In this document: positions 18,642 to 27,006 of the stretch, piece by piece
Layout of the letters: every line of letters begins with the position of its first letter
Position numbering within the stretch: the first letter of the stretch is position 1
Assembly: GCA_010365135.1 (NCBI GenBank)
Contig: JAAFGY010000013.1
Coordinates: forward strand, 1-39,532
Length of the DNA stretch: 39,532 bases
Direction of reading: 5' to 3'
Source of the DNA: Flavobacterium sp.
Lineage (GTDB): Bacteria > Bacteroidota > Bacteroidia > Flavobacteriales > Flavobacteriaceae
The notes under the pieces: model-generated
Told to the model about the DNA's origin: nothing
Seen by the model: the letters and a program-made list of their open reading frames with translations, nothing else
The model's database searches: none
Made by a program: the position numbers and the translations under genes

Positions 18642-19394
18642 TTATTTAAAGAAAGCTTGTATTTTCGGATCTTTTGAGGCAATTAATTCTTCAAAAGTAC
18701 CTTCGGTATAATTGATTCCATCGACTAATAAAATCATTCTGTTAGAAATGGCTCTCGCACAATCTACATCGTGAGTGATGATGATGGCGGATGTGTTGTA
18801 TTTTTTTTGGACAGATTGCATTAACAAAATTATTTCTTTTGCAGTTATTGGATCGAGTCCTGTCGTGGGTTCGTCATATAAAATGATTTTGGGTTGCAAA
18901 ATCAAGGTTCTCGCCAGCGCAATTCGTCGTTTCATTCCACCCGAAAGTTCTTCTGGCATCAGATCGATGGTTTTTGCCAATCCTACATTTTCAAGTGCTT
19001 CCATAACTAATGGCGTCGTGTCTTTTATGATTCCGAACTTTTTAGTGTGACGTCTTAGCGGAAATTCTAGATTTTCCCGAACGGTCATCGAATCATAAAG
19101 CGCACTTCCTTGAAATAGAAATCCAACTTCAGTCCGCAATTCATCCAGTTGATCGCGTTCTAATTTGTTAATATCCTTGCCCATCACTAAAATCGTCCCA
19201 CTATCAGGCTCTTCAAGACCAATTAAACATTTTATCATTACGGATTTACCTGAACCTGATTTTCCCATTATAACCAAATTTTCCCCTTCTACTAATCGCA
19301 TATCAAAGCCATTTAAAACGGCATTGTCGCCATAACTTTTTTTCAGGTTCTTGACTTCTATTATAGTTTTATTATTCTGTAAAAAAGGTTCCAT
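18642..19394 (-). CDS. MlaF-like ABC transporter ATPase
   Basis: A 250-residue cytoplasmic ATPase of the Mla/MCE type. Walker A is GKSGSGKS (44-51), the Q-loop Gln is at about 95, the signature is LSGGM (150-154) and Walker B is ILYDE (171-175), followed by the H-loop in IIITHD. It powers movement of phospholipids between the inner and outer membranes with the MlaE permease and the MlaD hexamer. It lies 3 bases after the permease gene stop, so the three genes are one operon. No MlaB STAS-domain gene is adjacent. Confidence 0.95.
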   Translation of the reverse strand: MEPFLQNNKTIIEVKNLKKSYGDNAVLNGFDMRLVEGENLVIMGKSGSGKSVMIKCLIGLEEPDSGTILVMGKDINKLERDQLDELRTEVGFLFQGSALYDSMTVRENLEFPLRRHTKKFGIIKDTTPLVMEALENVGLAKTIDLMPEELSGGMKRRIALARTLILQPKIILYDEPTTGLDPITAKEIILLMQSVQKKYNTSAIIITHDVDCARAISNRMILLVDGINYTEGTFEELIASKDPKIQAFFK

Positions 19395-19397
19395 AAT

Positions 19398-20180
19398 TTA
19401 TAAATCATAAAAAATATTAGTTATAAAAACAGCCACAAAATCGATTATAAAAAGCAGCATTGAAGTAAAAACTACCGCAGAATTTGCCGCCAGTCCAACG
19501 CCTGCCGTACCTTTTTTGCAATTATATCCTTTGAAACAACCTACTAAACCGATGGCAAAACCAAAAAAGAAAGTCTTGGTGGTGGCCGGAATTAAATCGC
19601 CAAACTCTAGCGCTTCGGCAACTTTATTGAAATACAAAAGAAACGAAACATTTCCTTTGGTATTTTCGACAAGATACGAACCATAAAGTGCAATTATATC
19701 TCCAAAAAATACCAGAATAGGAAGCATTAGAGTAGTAGCCAAAATCCTTGTGACTACCAAATATTTATAAGGATTTGTCCCCGAAACTTCCATTGCATCA
19801 ATTTGTTCCGTTACTCGCATCGAACCTAATTCGGCACCAATTCCAGAACCGATTCTTCCTGCACAAATTAAAGCTGTAATGATGGGACCGATTTCTCGAA
19901 TAATCGAAATGCTGACCATAGACGGCATCCAAGAAACAGCACCAAATTCCTGCAATGTAGGGCGGGATTGTAAAGTGAAAACTAATCCGATGATAAATCC
20001 GGTAACGGCTACCAACAGGAGAGAACGGTTTCCCATATTGTAGCACTGTCGTAGAAATTCTTTGAACTCGAAAGGACGTTTAAATACTTCTCGAAAAAAA
20101 CGACCTGCAAAACCAGAAAGTTCGCCAATATCGAGCAAAAAAGATTGGAATGATTTAATTATTTTAAAAATAGTCTTCAT
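19398..20180 (-). CDS. MlaE-like ABC permease
   Basis: A 260-residue inner-membrane protein with about five helices. The family signature is clear: IREIGPIITALICAGRIGSG, AELGSM and TEQIDAMEVSG, then a second conserved block with GCFKGYNCKKGTAGVG near the C-terminus. It forms the membrane part of the retrograde/anterograde phospholipid ABC system. I used the ATG at 20180 (MKTIFKIIKSF); the in-frame ATG at 20228 adds 16 residues without family support. It is the first gene of the permease-ATPase-MCE operon and is 102 bases from the DnaJ gene. Confidence 0.93.
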   Translation of the reverse strand: MKTIFKIIKSFQSFLLDIGELSGFAGRFFREVFKRPFEFKEFLRQCYNMGNRSLLLVAVTGFIIGLVFTLQSRPTLQEFGAVSWMPSMVSISIIREIGPIITALICAGRIGSGIGAELGSMRVTEQIDAMEVSGTNPYKYLVVTRILATTLMLPILVFFGDIIALYGSYLVENTKGNVSFLLYFNKVAEALEFGDLIPATTKTFFFGFAIGLVGCFKGYNCKKGTAGVGLAANSAVVFTSMLLFIIDFVAVFITNIFYDL

Positions 20181-20282
20181 AAAGAAGGAATTATTTTTGA
20201 GGAAATTGACACGCACCGAGCTTAGCAAACGAAAGTAGTAAATATAGTAATAATCTACTGATTTTCAACAGTTTTTTTAGGA

Positions 20283-21182
20283 TTATTGATTTTTTAACTT
20301 GGCCAATTCTTCGAATAAATCTTTCTCTTTTTCGGTAAGTTCGGTGGGAACCGCGATTTGGTAGGAAATGTATAAATCACCAAAAACGCCCTCTTTTTTG
20401 TAAACAGGAAATCCTTTGCCTTTTAGTTTTACTTTGGTACCGTTTTGAGTTCCGGGCAAAACTTTTAGTTTGACTTTGCCATCAAAGGTATCGACGGTAA
20501 TTTCTCCGCCCAAAATAGCAGTGTATAAATCTAAATTTACAGTGAAATAAAGATTGCTTTTGTCTAATTTGAATTTGGTTTTATTTTCAATAGTGAAAGT
20601 AATGTACAAATCACCTTTGGGACCCCCATTGGAACCTTCGCCACCCATTCCGCTGATTTTTATGACTTGGCCGTTTTCGACGCCTGCGGGAATGGTAAGT
20701 CGAATTTTTTTCCCATTGATGGTTAATTCTCGTTTTTGAGTGGTGTAAACGTCTTTTAGATTAAGGTGTAATTCGGCATTGAAATCGCCACCTTTAGACT
20801 GTCTGGTTTGTCTTCTACCTCCTGCCGAACGCCCTCCAAACATAGATTCAAAAAAATCGGAATAATCGCCGCCGCCTGAAAAACCTTCAAATCCACCGAA
20901 TCCTCCTTGTTGACCACTTCGGGATTGTTGTTGCCTTTGTTTCTCGAATTCTTCTGAATGCTGCCAGTTTTCGCCATACTGGTCGTATTTCTTGCGATTT
21001 TCCGGATGACTCAACACTTCGTTGGCCTCGTTGGCTTCTTTAAATTTTTGTTCCGCTTCTTTATTATTGGGATTCAAGTCGGGATGGTATTTGCGAGCTA
21101 GTTTTCGGTAGGCTTTTTTCACCTCGTCTTCGGTAGCACTTTTATCGATTCCCAATACTTTATAATAGTCTATAAATGCCAT
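20283..21182 (-). CDS. DnaJ C-terminal co-chaperone, CbpA type
   Basis: A 299-residue J-protein. The J-domain (1-70) has HPD at 33-35 and is followed by a Gly/Phe-rich linker (about 80-110), then two substrate-binding beta domains without the zinc-finger cysteines, so it is of the CbpA class rather than DnaJ. It stimulates the ATPase of DnaK and passes it unfolded clients in the cytoplasm. No cbpM-like modulator gene is next to it. It lies upstream of the Mla operon with a 102-base gap, probably a separate unit. The gap at 21183-21355 shows no other feature. Confidence 0.94.
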   Translation of the reverse strand: MAFIDYYKVLGIDKSATEDEVKKAYRKLARKYHPDLNPNNKEAEQKFKEANEANEVLSHPENRKKYDQYGENWQHSEEFEKQRQQQSRSGQQGGFGGFEGFSGGGDYSDFFESMFGGRSAGGRRQTRQSKGGDFNAELHLNLKDVYTTQKRELTINGKKIRLTIPAGVENGQVIKISGMGGEGSNGGPKGDLYITFTIENKTKFKLDKSNLYFTVNLDLYTAILGGEITVDTFDGKVKLKVLPGTQNGTKVKLKGKGFPVYKKEGVFGDLYISYQIAVPTELTEKEKDLFEELAKLKNQ

Positions 21183-21355
21183 TTTATATCGTTTTTTTAA
21201 TTTTGTTGCTTACAATTCGTTTTATAATAGTTGTTTAAAATCGCTTTATTTTCGCAAAATAGGTGAATGGATTCAAGTACTAATTGCGCCCCAATTCCAC
21301 TATAAATTTAGTAAATTTTAACTCGTAAGAAGGCTAATAAACCTTTTATGTTTTA

Positions 21356-22519
21356 TTAATAAAATTTCCTAAACCTTTTGTGCGGAAAATAAGTTACCAT
21401 TATTTCGATAGTTCTGGATGTCCAATAAGAAACCCAATTGGTGAATTTTGATGTGAAACCAGTGGTTGCTTTTAGTGTTTCCGAAGTTTTAATTTCGCAT
21501 TGTGCCATAATTTCCTTTAAATCCAAAAGATAATTTTTCGCAAATTCGACAGAATAGATTTCTACGTTCATCTCGATGCTAGCAAACGAGCTCAAATTAT
21601 TCAGATTGAATGAGCCAATTGTGGTCCAGTTGCCATCGATCACGGCGATTTTTGCGTGCAACACCGACTTCTTCCATTCGTAGACTTCAAGATTGTACCG
21701 CAAAAGTTTAGAATATAAGTGACAACTCGCTCTTCTAGCCAAAGGAACATCGGATACGCCAGAAAGAATCAATTTGATTTTCACTCCTCTTTGGGATGCT
21801 TTTTTTAGCGCATTTAATAACCTTTTACCTGGAAGAAAATAACTACTTACAATTACAATTTCTTTTTGGGCATTGCCAATTTTATTGATGTAGGCTTTGA
21901 AAACCTCATTTTTTCTTTTTAACCAATCATTTTGAAGGATTTTAATGGTCGTATCCTTCGGAGTGGCGATATCAGATTGGATTTCTTTTCTTCGAATAAT
22001 TCTTTTTTTTAAATAAATATCTTGACATAATTCCTGAAGTGGTTTTGCAATGTTTTCAGCATTAATTTCGACAGCAAAATCGAGCCAAGGTGCTATTTCT
22101 TTCGATCCCCGGTATTTGTCGGCAATATTTATCCCGCCAATTAAGGTCGTTTTAGCATCAACAACGACTATTTTATGATGTAGTCTTCTGCCAATATACA
22201 GGGAATTTGCGGAGAAAAAAGGAGAGAAAATTCTAATGACAATTCCAATTTTTTTAAGGTCATTTATCGCTTCTTTTGGAAAAGACAAGGAACCAAAACC
22301 ATCCAACAGAATGTTTATTTTGACATTTCTTGAAGCTGCTTTTTTTAGCGCTTCAATTATTTTTTTACCTGTAGAGTCATATTCGAAAATATAAATTTGA
22401 ATGTGAATTTCACTTTGAGCATCCAAAATAAGGGATTCCAACCGAGAAAAATAGTCTTCGCCACTATGAATTAGCTTGATATTTTCCCAGTTCGAATGAA
22501 TATTTTTATTGGTTTGCAT
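21356..22519 (-). CDS. Phospholipase D-like protein (cardiolipin synthase family)
   Basis: A 387-residue PLD-superfamily enzyme with two HKD motifs: HHKIVVVD (His114, Lys116, Asp121) and HAKIAVID (His287, Lys289, Asp294), each followed by the usual G-x-x-N (GGINIAD, GSFNLNN). It lacks the two N-terminal transmembrane helices of ClsA, so it resembles ClsB: transfer between phospholipids to make cardiolipin is the likely reaction, but related PLDs hydrolyse other phosphodiesters. Monocistronic by context, with a candidate promoter just upstream. C-terminus (FPHKRFRKFY) is basic. Confidence 0.9.
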   Translation of the reverse strand: MQTNKNIHSNWENIKLIHSGEDYFSRLESLILDAQSEIHIQIYIFEYDSTGKKIIEALKKAASRNVKINILLDGFGSLSFPKEAINDLKKIGIVIRIFSPFFSANSLYIGRRLHHKIVVVDAKTTLIGGINIADKYRGSKEIAPWLDFAVEINAENIAKPLQELCQDIYLKKRIIRRKEIQSDIATPKDTTIKILQNDWLKRKNEVFKAYINKIGNAQKEIVIVSSYFLPGKRLLNALKKASQRGVKIKLILSGVSDVPLARRASCHLYSKLLRYNLEVYEWKKSVLHAKIAVIDGNWTTIGSFNLNNLSSFASIEMNVEIYSVEFAKNYLLDLKEIMAQCEIKTSETLKATTGFTSKFTNWVSYWTSRTIEIMVTYFPHKRFRKFY

Positions 22520-22557
22520 TGTTTTACTACATAAATTCTCTTAAAAGGAAACTTACT

Positions 22558-22565
22558 CAAATTTA
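22558..22565 (-). promoter_or_regulatory. -7 element for the PLD-like gene
   Basis: CAAATTTA reads TAAATTTG on the minus strand, a TAnnTTTG match 38 bases upstream of the ATG. A CAA (TTG on the minus strand) at 22580 has a 14-base spacer, shorter than usual. Confidence 0.45.
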
Positions 22566-22657
22566 CGCAATTCTAATATCAAACATCGGAATAGTACAAA
22601 AAATCCCCAACTACTTTCATAATTGAGGATTTTATCTATAAAGCGAAATTTAAATTC

Positions 22658-23410
22658 TTAGATAGCGTTTACTATTGCTAAAAAATCTTTGATATTAAGG
22701 GCAGCTCCACCAATTAATCCACCGTCAACATCTGGTTTAGAGAAAATTTCTTTGGCATTGTCTGGTTTTACACTTCCACCGTAAAGGATAGAAACATCTT
22801 CGGCGATATCGCTTCCAAAAGCTTTGCGAACGGTTTCTCTAATGAATTCGTGCATTTCTTGAGCTTGCTCTGGACTGGCAGTTTCACCGGTTCCAATGGC
22901 CCAAACTGGTTCGTAAGCCAAAACAATTTTTTCCCAGTTTTTTGCTTCAATATGGAACAAACCATCTCTTAATTGATTCTCAACAATGTTGAAATGATTT
23001 TTAGATTGACGGTCTTTCAATTCTTCGCCAAAGCAAAAAATAACAGTCATATCGTGTTGTAAAGCCGTGTCCACTTTGCTCGCAATCAAGGCATCTGTTT
23101 CGTGAAAAATTGCTCTACGTTCTGAATGTCCCAAAATTACGGTGTCTACACCCACACTTTTAAGCATATCGGCAGATATTTCGCCAGTGTAAGCGCCACT
23201 TTCTGCTTGGTGCATATTTTGTGCAGACACTTTGATGGATGTTGAATCCAAAAGGTTTGTGGCCAAAGCTAAATTAACAAAAGTAGGAGCTACAATGACT
23301 TGTGCATTATTTTCAGTTGAAACTTGAGTTTTTAATTCATTTAATAATTCAGCAGTTTGGGTTGCATTTTTATGCATTTTCCAGTTTCCTGCTACAATCT
23401 TCTTTCTCAT
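22658..23410 (-). CDS. tpiA: Triosephosphate isomerase
   Basis: A 250-residue glycolytic TIM-barrel enzyme interconverting dihydroxyacetone phosphate and glyceraldehyde 3-phosphate. Catalytic residues are all visible: Asn9 and Lys11 in VAGNWKMHK, His95 in LGHSERR, Glu167 in AYEPVWAIGTG, and the phosphate loop YGGSVK. Length is standard. It lies 105 bases downstream of the TlpA gene on the same strand; a REP-like palindrome sits between them. In other Bacteroidota tpiA is also found near the DoxX/TlpA genes (recollection), so the neighbourhood is conserved rather than functional in an obvious way. Confidence 0.97.
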   Translation of the reverse strand: MRKKIVAGNWKMHKNATQTAELLNELKTQVSTENNAQVIVAPTFVNLALATNLLDSTSIKVSAQNMHQAESGAYTGEISADMLKSVGVDTVILGHSERRAIFHETDALIASKVDTALQHDMTVIFCFGEELKDRQSKNHFNIVENQLRDGLFHIEAKNWEKIVLAYEPVWAIGTGETASPEQAQEMHEFIRETVRKAFGSDIAEDVSILYGGSVKPDNAKEIFSKPDVDGGLIGGAALNIKDFLAIVNAI

Positions 23411-23476
23411 TTTAATTGTGTTTGTAATTTAATATTATGTTTCTAATTTTTATTTTCGATTTAATTCTAATATAAT

Positions 23477-23496
23477 CCAACGGTTGAAACCGTTGG
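23477..23496. repeat. REP-like palindrome between tlpA and tpiA
   Basis: CCAACGGTT and AACCGTTGG are perfect 9-bp arms with a GA spacer. No T-run follows on either strand, so it is not a classic terminator. Next to it (23507-23537) lies a TTCCAGC tandem repeat that runs into the end of tlpA. Confidence 0.75.
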
Positions 23497-23506
23497 CTAT
23501 GTAATT

Positions 23507-23537
23507 TTCCAGCTTTTAACTTCCAGCTTCCAGCTTC
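23507..23537. repeat. Imperfect TTCCAGC heptamer repeat overlapping the tlpA stop
   Basis: Three TTCCAGC units occur at 23507, 23521 and 23528, with the region between the first two slightly diverged. They cover the last six codons and stop of tlpA (reading K-L-E-A-G-S) and the adjoining spacer. Confidence 0.7.
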
Positions 23538-24019
23538 TTTAATTCGGTATTTATTTTTTCAAAATCGGTTTCGATGGCTCTGTAAATCACGATTTTTCCG
23601 GTTTTGTCAATAATAATGTATCTTGGAATCCAATCTAAATCTATTGCTTTTCCAAAAACGCCTTTCATTTGGTCGTTTGCCATAAAATGATCGCCTTTGA
23701 GTTCGTGTTTTGCAATTCCTTCTTTCCATTTATCCGCCGTTTTATCCATCGAGATAAATACATAATCAACATGAGGATTATTGGCTTGTAATTCTTTTAT
23801 TTTTGGCATTGCTTTTACACAATCGCCACACCAAGAAGCCCAAACTTCGATCACTAGGGTTTGTCCTTTATGTTTTTTTAGAATGTCTTTGAAAGGGACT
23901 TGATTGCCATCGGTTGCCAATAATGTTTCCAATAATGCTTCTTTGGAAAAGGAATTTTTTTGAGCCTGTGAACAAGAGAAACTTACAACAGCAAAAAGTA
24001 AGACAAGGATTTGTTTCAT
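23516..24019 (-). CDS. TlpA-like thioredoxin-fold lipoprotein
   Basis: A 167-residue periplasmic thiol-disulfide protein. The signal peptide MKQILVLLFAVVSFSCSQAQ suggests a lipoprotein (Cys16). The redox centre is WASWCGDCVKAMP, a W-C-x-x-C at about residues 63-66, followed by the cis-Pro region WIPRYIIID typical of TlpA/ResA. It would reduce disulfides in secreted or cytochrome proteins. The C-terminus consists of a short repeat shared with the intergenic spacer, so the natural end may be variable. It lies downstream of a DoxX/MauE-thioredoxin gene with a 131-base gap and its own -7 element. Confidence 0.92.
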   Translation of the reverse strand: MKQILVLLFAVVSFSCSQAQKNSFSKEALLETLLATDGNQVPFKDILKKHKGQTLVIEVWASWCGDCVKAMPKIKELQANNPHVDYVFISMDKTADKWKEGIAKHELKGDHFMANDQMKGVFGKAIDLDWIPRYIIIDKTGKIVIYRAIETDFEKINTELKKLEAGS

Positions 24020-24035
24020 TTTTAAAAATTTTGCC

Positions 24036-24043
24036 CAAAGTTA
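24036..24043 (-). promoter_or_regulatory. -7 element for the tlpA gene
   Basis: CAAAGTTA reads TAACTTTG on the minus strand, identical to the element before the cysteine desulfurase, and lies 16 bases upstream of the ATG. No -33 TTG at usual spacing. Confidence 0.5.
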
Positions 24044-24150
24044 CATTTATTACTCGGAATTTAAGAAGAGTAAATTACTTTATTTCAGGTATTTGTACTA
24101 TTTCGATTTCGCAATTGGTTATTACTGCATTTAAAAATTATAAAGTGCAA

Positions 24151-24423
24151 TTATTGAGGTTTTTCATTAGAATTATCATCGAGATAGATACGTTTGCTTC
24201 TTTTTCTTTTCTTAGTAAAATACAATTGTTTGATGGTGTAGCCAATATAAATCCCAGAAATGGCCATTAACGTGCATCCAAAAATAACGTGAAATGTAAT
24301 TCCCAATGGAACTTCAAACCAAGTTGAGACTTCGTTCAGAAAATAATAACCTATTGCAAAAACAAAGCAACTCACAAAAATGAGTATTAATTTCTTTTTC
24401 CTTCTTTCTCTTCTGCTGCTCAT
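24151..24423 (-). CDS. Small two-helix membrane protein, unknown
   Basis: A 90-residue protein I do not recognise. A basic N-terminus (MSSRRERRKKK) precedes two hydrophobic helices (about 12-29 and 41-63) and a basic, then acidic tail (KKRKRSKRIYLDDNSNEKPQ), which suggests an inner-membrane hairpin with both ends in the cytoplasm. It starts 16 bases after the DoxX-thioredoxin gene stop and shares its operon, so a role with that protein is plausible but unproven. No Cys pair except one Cys in each helix (C19, C50). Confidence 0.8.
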   Translation of the reverse strand: MSSRRERRKKKLILIFVSCFVFAIGYYFLNEVSTWFEVPLGITFHVIFGCTLMAISGIYIGYTIKQLYFTKKRKRSKRIYLDDNSNEKPQ

Positions 24424-24439
24424 AGACTATACCTTTAAT

Positions 24440-25540
24440 TCATAATTTCAAATCATCAATATCGTTGTAATGTAATTTCTGTTCAATGGTGCCATAATGT
24501 AAAACTACGAAACTAGGATTGGCTCTTTCTACTGTTTTTAAAGCTGTTGCATCGCAAAAAAGAAAGTCAAAAGTAAGGTTATATTTCTTTTTCACAGAAG
24601 CAATTTCATCACTTGATGATCCTGTCAATACAGCAACATAATATCCTTTTGCAGTAGCTTTTTTATACAATTCATTCAGTTTTTGTAATGCTTCTACATT
24701 TGCTTTTTCTAAATCGTAAGCTACAATTAGCAATGATTTTTCTTTCGAAAAAATTAATTGTGTTTGATCGTTTCCGTCCAATTCCAATTTGAAATCGTGA
24801 ATAGGAGGTTGGTATCCTTGAACGATAACTTTGTCTTTTCTGTCAACAAACGTAGCTCCAGCAGGAAGCGACATTAAATCTTTTTCAGAAAATTCCTTGT
24901 CCACGCCCTTCACTTTGTAAATAAAAACCATTTCTACGACACTTTTGGGTGCGTTATCAGGAATTTCCATAGCGGTCTTGAGATTTGTTCCCACTTTATA
25001 AGGTCTAAAATCTTTTAATGGCAAATGATTTAATACCCAATATCCCATGAAACTGCATAAAACAATACTAGTTAAAACTAAAATATTTTGAATGGTATTT
25101 GAAAATAACGGCCTAATATATTTTTGATTGTAAAACAAAATTAGGATAAAAAACAACAATATCAAGTCTTTAGAAAAAGATTGCCAAGGCGTTAAATGTA
25201 AAGCATCGCCAAAACATCCGCAGTCTTTTACCACATCAAAATAAGCCGAATAAAAAGTTAGAAATGTGAACAAAATAACCAAAAGCAACAAACTCCAAAT
25301 CGTCCATTTCGATTTGTAACCGATCAGTAACATTACACCCAAAACCACTTCTAAAATAACCAAAAATAAGGCTATTGCCAACGAATAAGGCACAAAAAAC
25401 GGCATATTGAAAACGGGTTCACTAAAATATTCATCCAGTTTATAAGAAAAGCCCAAAGGATCGTTAAGCTTTATTAATCCCGAAATAATAAATAAAATCC
25501 CGACGAAAAGTCTGGAGAACTGGGCAATACTATTTTTCAT
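24440..25540 (-). CDS. DoxX/MauE-like membrane protein fused to a thioredoxin-like domain (BT_3928 type)
   Basis: A 366-residue protein. Residues 1-165 hold about five helices of the DoxX/MauE kind with D-C-G-C-F-G-D (Cys107 and Cys109) between helices 3 and 4, a Cys pair typical of MauE. The rest is periplasmic and thioredoxin-like (LIVAYDLEKANVEALQKLNE onward) but has no CxxC, only one Cys in FLFCDA. This is the architecture of the BT_3928 family of Bacteroidota. MauE relatives carry electrons or disulfides across the membrane, so it may serve the downstream TlpA (inference). It is the second gene of the DUF1599 operon, 16 bases after it. Confidence 0.88.
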   Translation of the reverse strand: MKNSIAQFSRLFVGILFIISGLIKLNDPLGFSYKLDEYFSEPVFNMPFFVPYSLAIALFLVILEVVLGVMLLIGYKSKWTIWSLLLLVILFTFLTFYSAYFDVVKDCGCFGDALHLTPWQSFSKDLILLFFILILFYNQKYIRPLFSNTIQNILVLTSIVLCSFMGYWVLNHLPLKDFRPYKVGTNLKTAMEIPDNAPKSVVEMVFIYKVKGVDKEFSEKDLMSLPAGATFVDRKDKVIVQGYQPPIHDFKLELDGNDQTQLIFSKEKSLLIVAYDLEKANVEALQKLNELYKKATAKGYYVAVLTGSSSDEIASVKKKYNLTFDFLFCDATALKTVERANPSFVVLHYGTIEQKLHYNDIDDLKL

Positions 25541-25556
25541 TTTTATGTTTTAAATA

Positions 25557-26096
25557 TTAAAATTTCTTCATTAAAATCAACGCAAAAACCGCATAATTAA
25601 TCATATCCTGATAATTTGCATCAATGCCTTCAGAAACCAAGGTTTTCCCTTTATTGTCTTCAATTTGCTTTACTCGAAGTAGTTTTTGCAGGATTAAATC
25701 CGTTAGGGAACTCACTCGCATTTCGCGCCAAGCTTCGCCATAATCGTGGTTTTTGTCTTCCATCAAATCTTTGGTGAGTTTCACTTTGGCATCGTATAAT
25801 TGAGTTGCATCTTCTACATTTAAATCCGGTTGATCGACAACGCCAAGTTCTAATTGAATCGATGCCATAATCGAATAATTGATGATTCCGATGAATTCTC
25901 CGGTTTCGTCTTCGTCTACTTTTCGAACCTCATTTTCCTGTAAACTTCTTATTCTTTGCGCTTTGATGTAGATTTGGTCGGTCAGCGAAGGCAATCTTAA
26001 AATGCGCCATGCACTGCCGTAATCTTTCATTTTATTGATAAATAGCAAACGACAAATAGCGACTACGCTATCGTATTGTTGTGAAGTAATGTTCAT
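25557..26096 (-). CDS. DUF1599-family protein with two domain copies
   Basis: A 179-residue cytoplasmic protein of the DUF1599 family (nucleotide modification associated domain 1). It contains the domain twice: around residues 20-80 (KMKDYGSAWRILRLPSLTDQ, then NYSIMASIQ) and 105-175 (KNHDYGEAWREMRVSSLTDL, then NYAVFALILM). Each copy keeps D-Y-G-x-A-W-R, S-L-T-D and N-Y. Relatives occur near base-modification genes in phages; in Bacteroidota it is a core gene next to folP. Its reaction is unknown. It is the first gene of a minus-strand operon and divergent from folP with a 79-base gap. Confidence 0.88.
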   Translation of the reverse strand: MNITSQQYDSVVAICRLLFINKMKDYGSAWRILRLPSLTDQIYIKAQRIRSLQENEVRKVDEDETGEFIGIINYSIMASIQLELGVVDQPDLNVEDATQLYDAKVKLTKDLMEDKNHDYGEAWREMRVSSLTDLILQKLLRVKQIEDNKGKTLVSEGIDANYQDMINYAVFALILMKKF

Positions 26097-26175
26097 TTAT
26101 TGGTGTATATTTGTCACAAAAATAAGTATAATTATTTTGTTTAGTGAATGATAATGAACGATTTTTGATTTGAAA

Positions 26176-27006
26176 ATGACAATAAACTGCAAAGGCCAAC
26201 TTATCGATTTATCAACTCCTAAAGTAATGGGAATCTTGAATGTGACTCCCAATTCCTTTTTTGATGGAGGAAGGTACGAAAATGAAAGTGAAATCCTATC
26301 ACAAGTCAGAAAAATGTTGGATGAAGGTGCAACTTTTATTGATATTGGTGGGTATTCGAGCAAACCGAAAGCAGAATATGTCTCTGAAAAAGAGGAATTG
26401 CAACGGATTATTCCAATAGTTAATTTGATTTTGGAACATTTTCCAGAAACGGTGATCTCGATTGATACTTTCAGAAGCGAAGTGGCGAGAATTTGCATCG
26501 AAAATGGAGCCTCCATAATAAATGATATTTCTGCTGGAAATCTTGATGAAAAAATGATAGAAATTGTCGTTAAATTTGATGTTCCTTACATTATGATGCA
26601 CAGTCGTGGCACGCCAAAAACGATGCAAACGATGACACATTATGAAAATATTGTCAGGGAAATACTTTTCTATTTTTCTGAAAAAGTGGCAATGGCGAGA
26701 AGTTTTGGTATCAATGATTTGATTCTTGATTCAGGTTTTGGCTTTGCCAAAACTTTAGACCAAAATTATGAAGTTTTGCAAAAATTAGAATTGTTTGATA
26801 TGATGGAATTGCCTTTGCTTGTTGGTGTTTCCAGAAAATCTATGATTTATAATTTGTTCAAATGTACTTCCGAAGATGCTTTGAACGGGACTTCGATTAT
26901 CAATACCATTGCATTGAATAAGGGAGCCAAAATCCTTCGTGTTCACGATGTGAAAGAAGCAGTGGAATGTGTGACAATTTTTAATAAAATCAATCCTAAA
27001 AAATGA
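26176..27006 (+). CDS. folP: Dihydropteroate synthase
   Basis: A 276-residue TIM-barrel enzyme of folate synthesis that joins p-aminobenzoate to hydroxymethyl-dihydropterin pyrophosphate, and the target of sulfonamides. Visible signatures are MGILNVTPNSFFDGG, DIGGYSSKP, the D-T-F-R-S-E-V-A segment, INDISAG, PYIMMHSRG and the SRKS motif (VGVSRKSMIY). I chose the ATG at 26176; an in-frame TTG two codons upstream is an unnecessary alternative. The next gene overlaps its stop by four bases (ATGA). In many Bacteroidota the following gene is the diadenylate cyclase (recollection); here it is a lipoprotein. Confidence 0.96.
   Translation: MTINCKGQLIDLSTPKVMGILNVTPNSFFDGGRYENESEILSQVRKMLDEGATFIDIGGYSSKPKAEYVSEKEELQRIIPIVNLILEHFPETVISIDTFRSEVARICIENGASIINDISAGNLDEKMIEIVVKFDVPYIMMHSRGTPKTMQTMTHYENIVREILFYFSEKVAMARSFGINDLILDSGFGFAKTLDQNYEVLQKLELFDMMELPLLVGVSRKSMIYNLFKCTSEDALNGTSIINTIALNKGAKILRVHDVKEAVECVTIFNKINPKK

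Noticed and set aside
24121..24151. TGCA..TGCA hairpin after the small membrane gene
   Set aside because: Short, bulged stem without a T-run; not convincing as a terminator.
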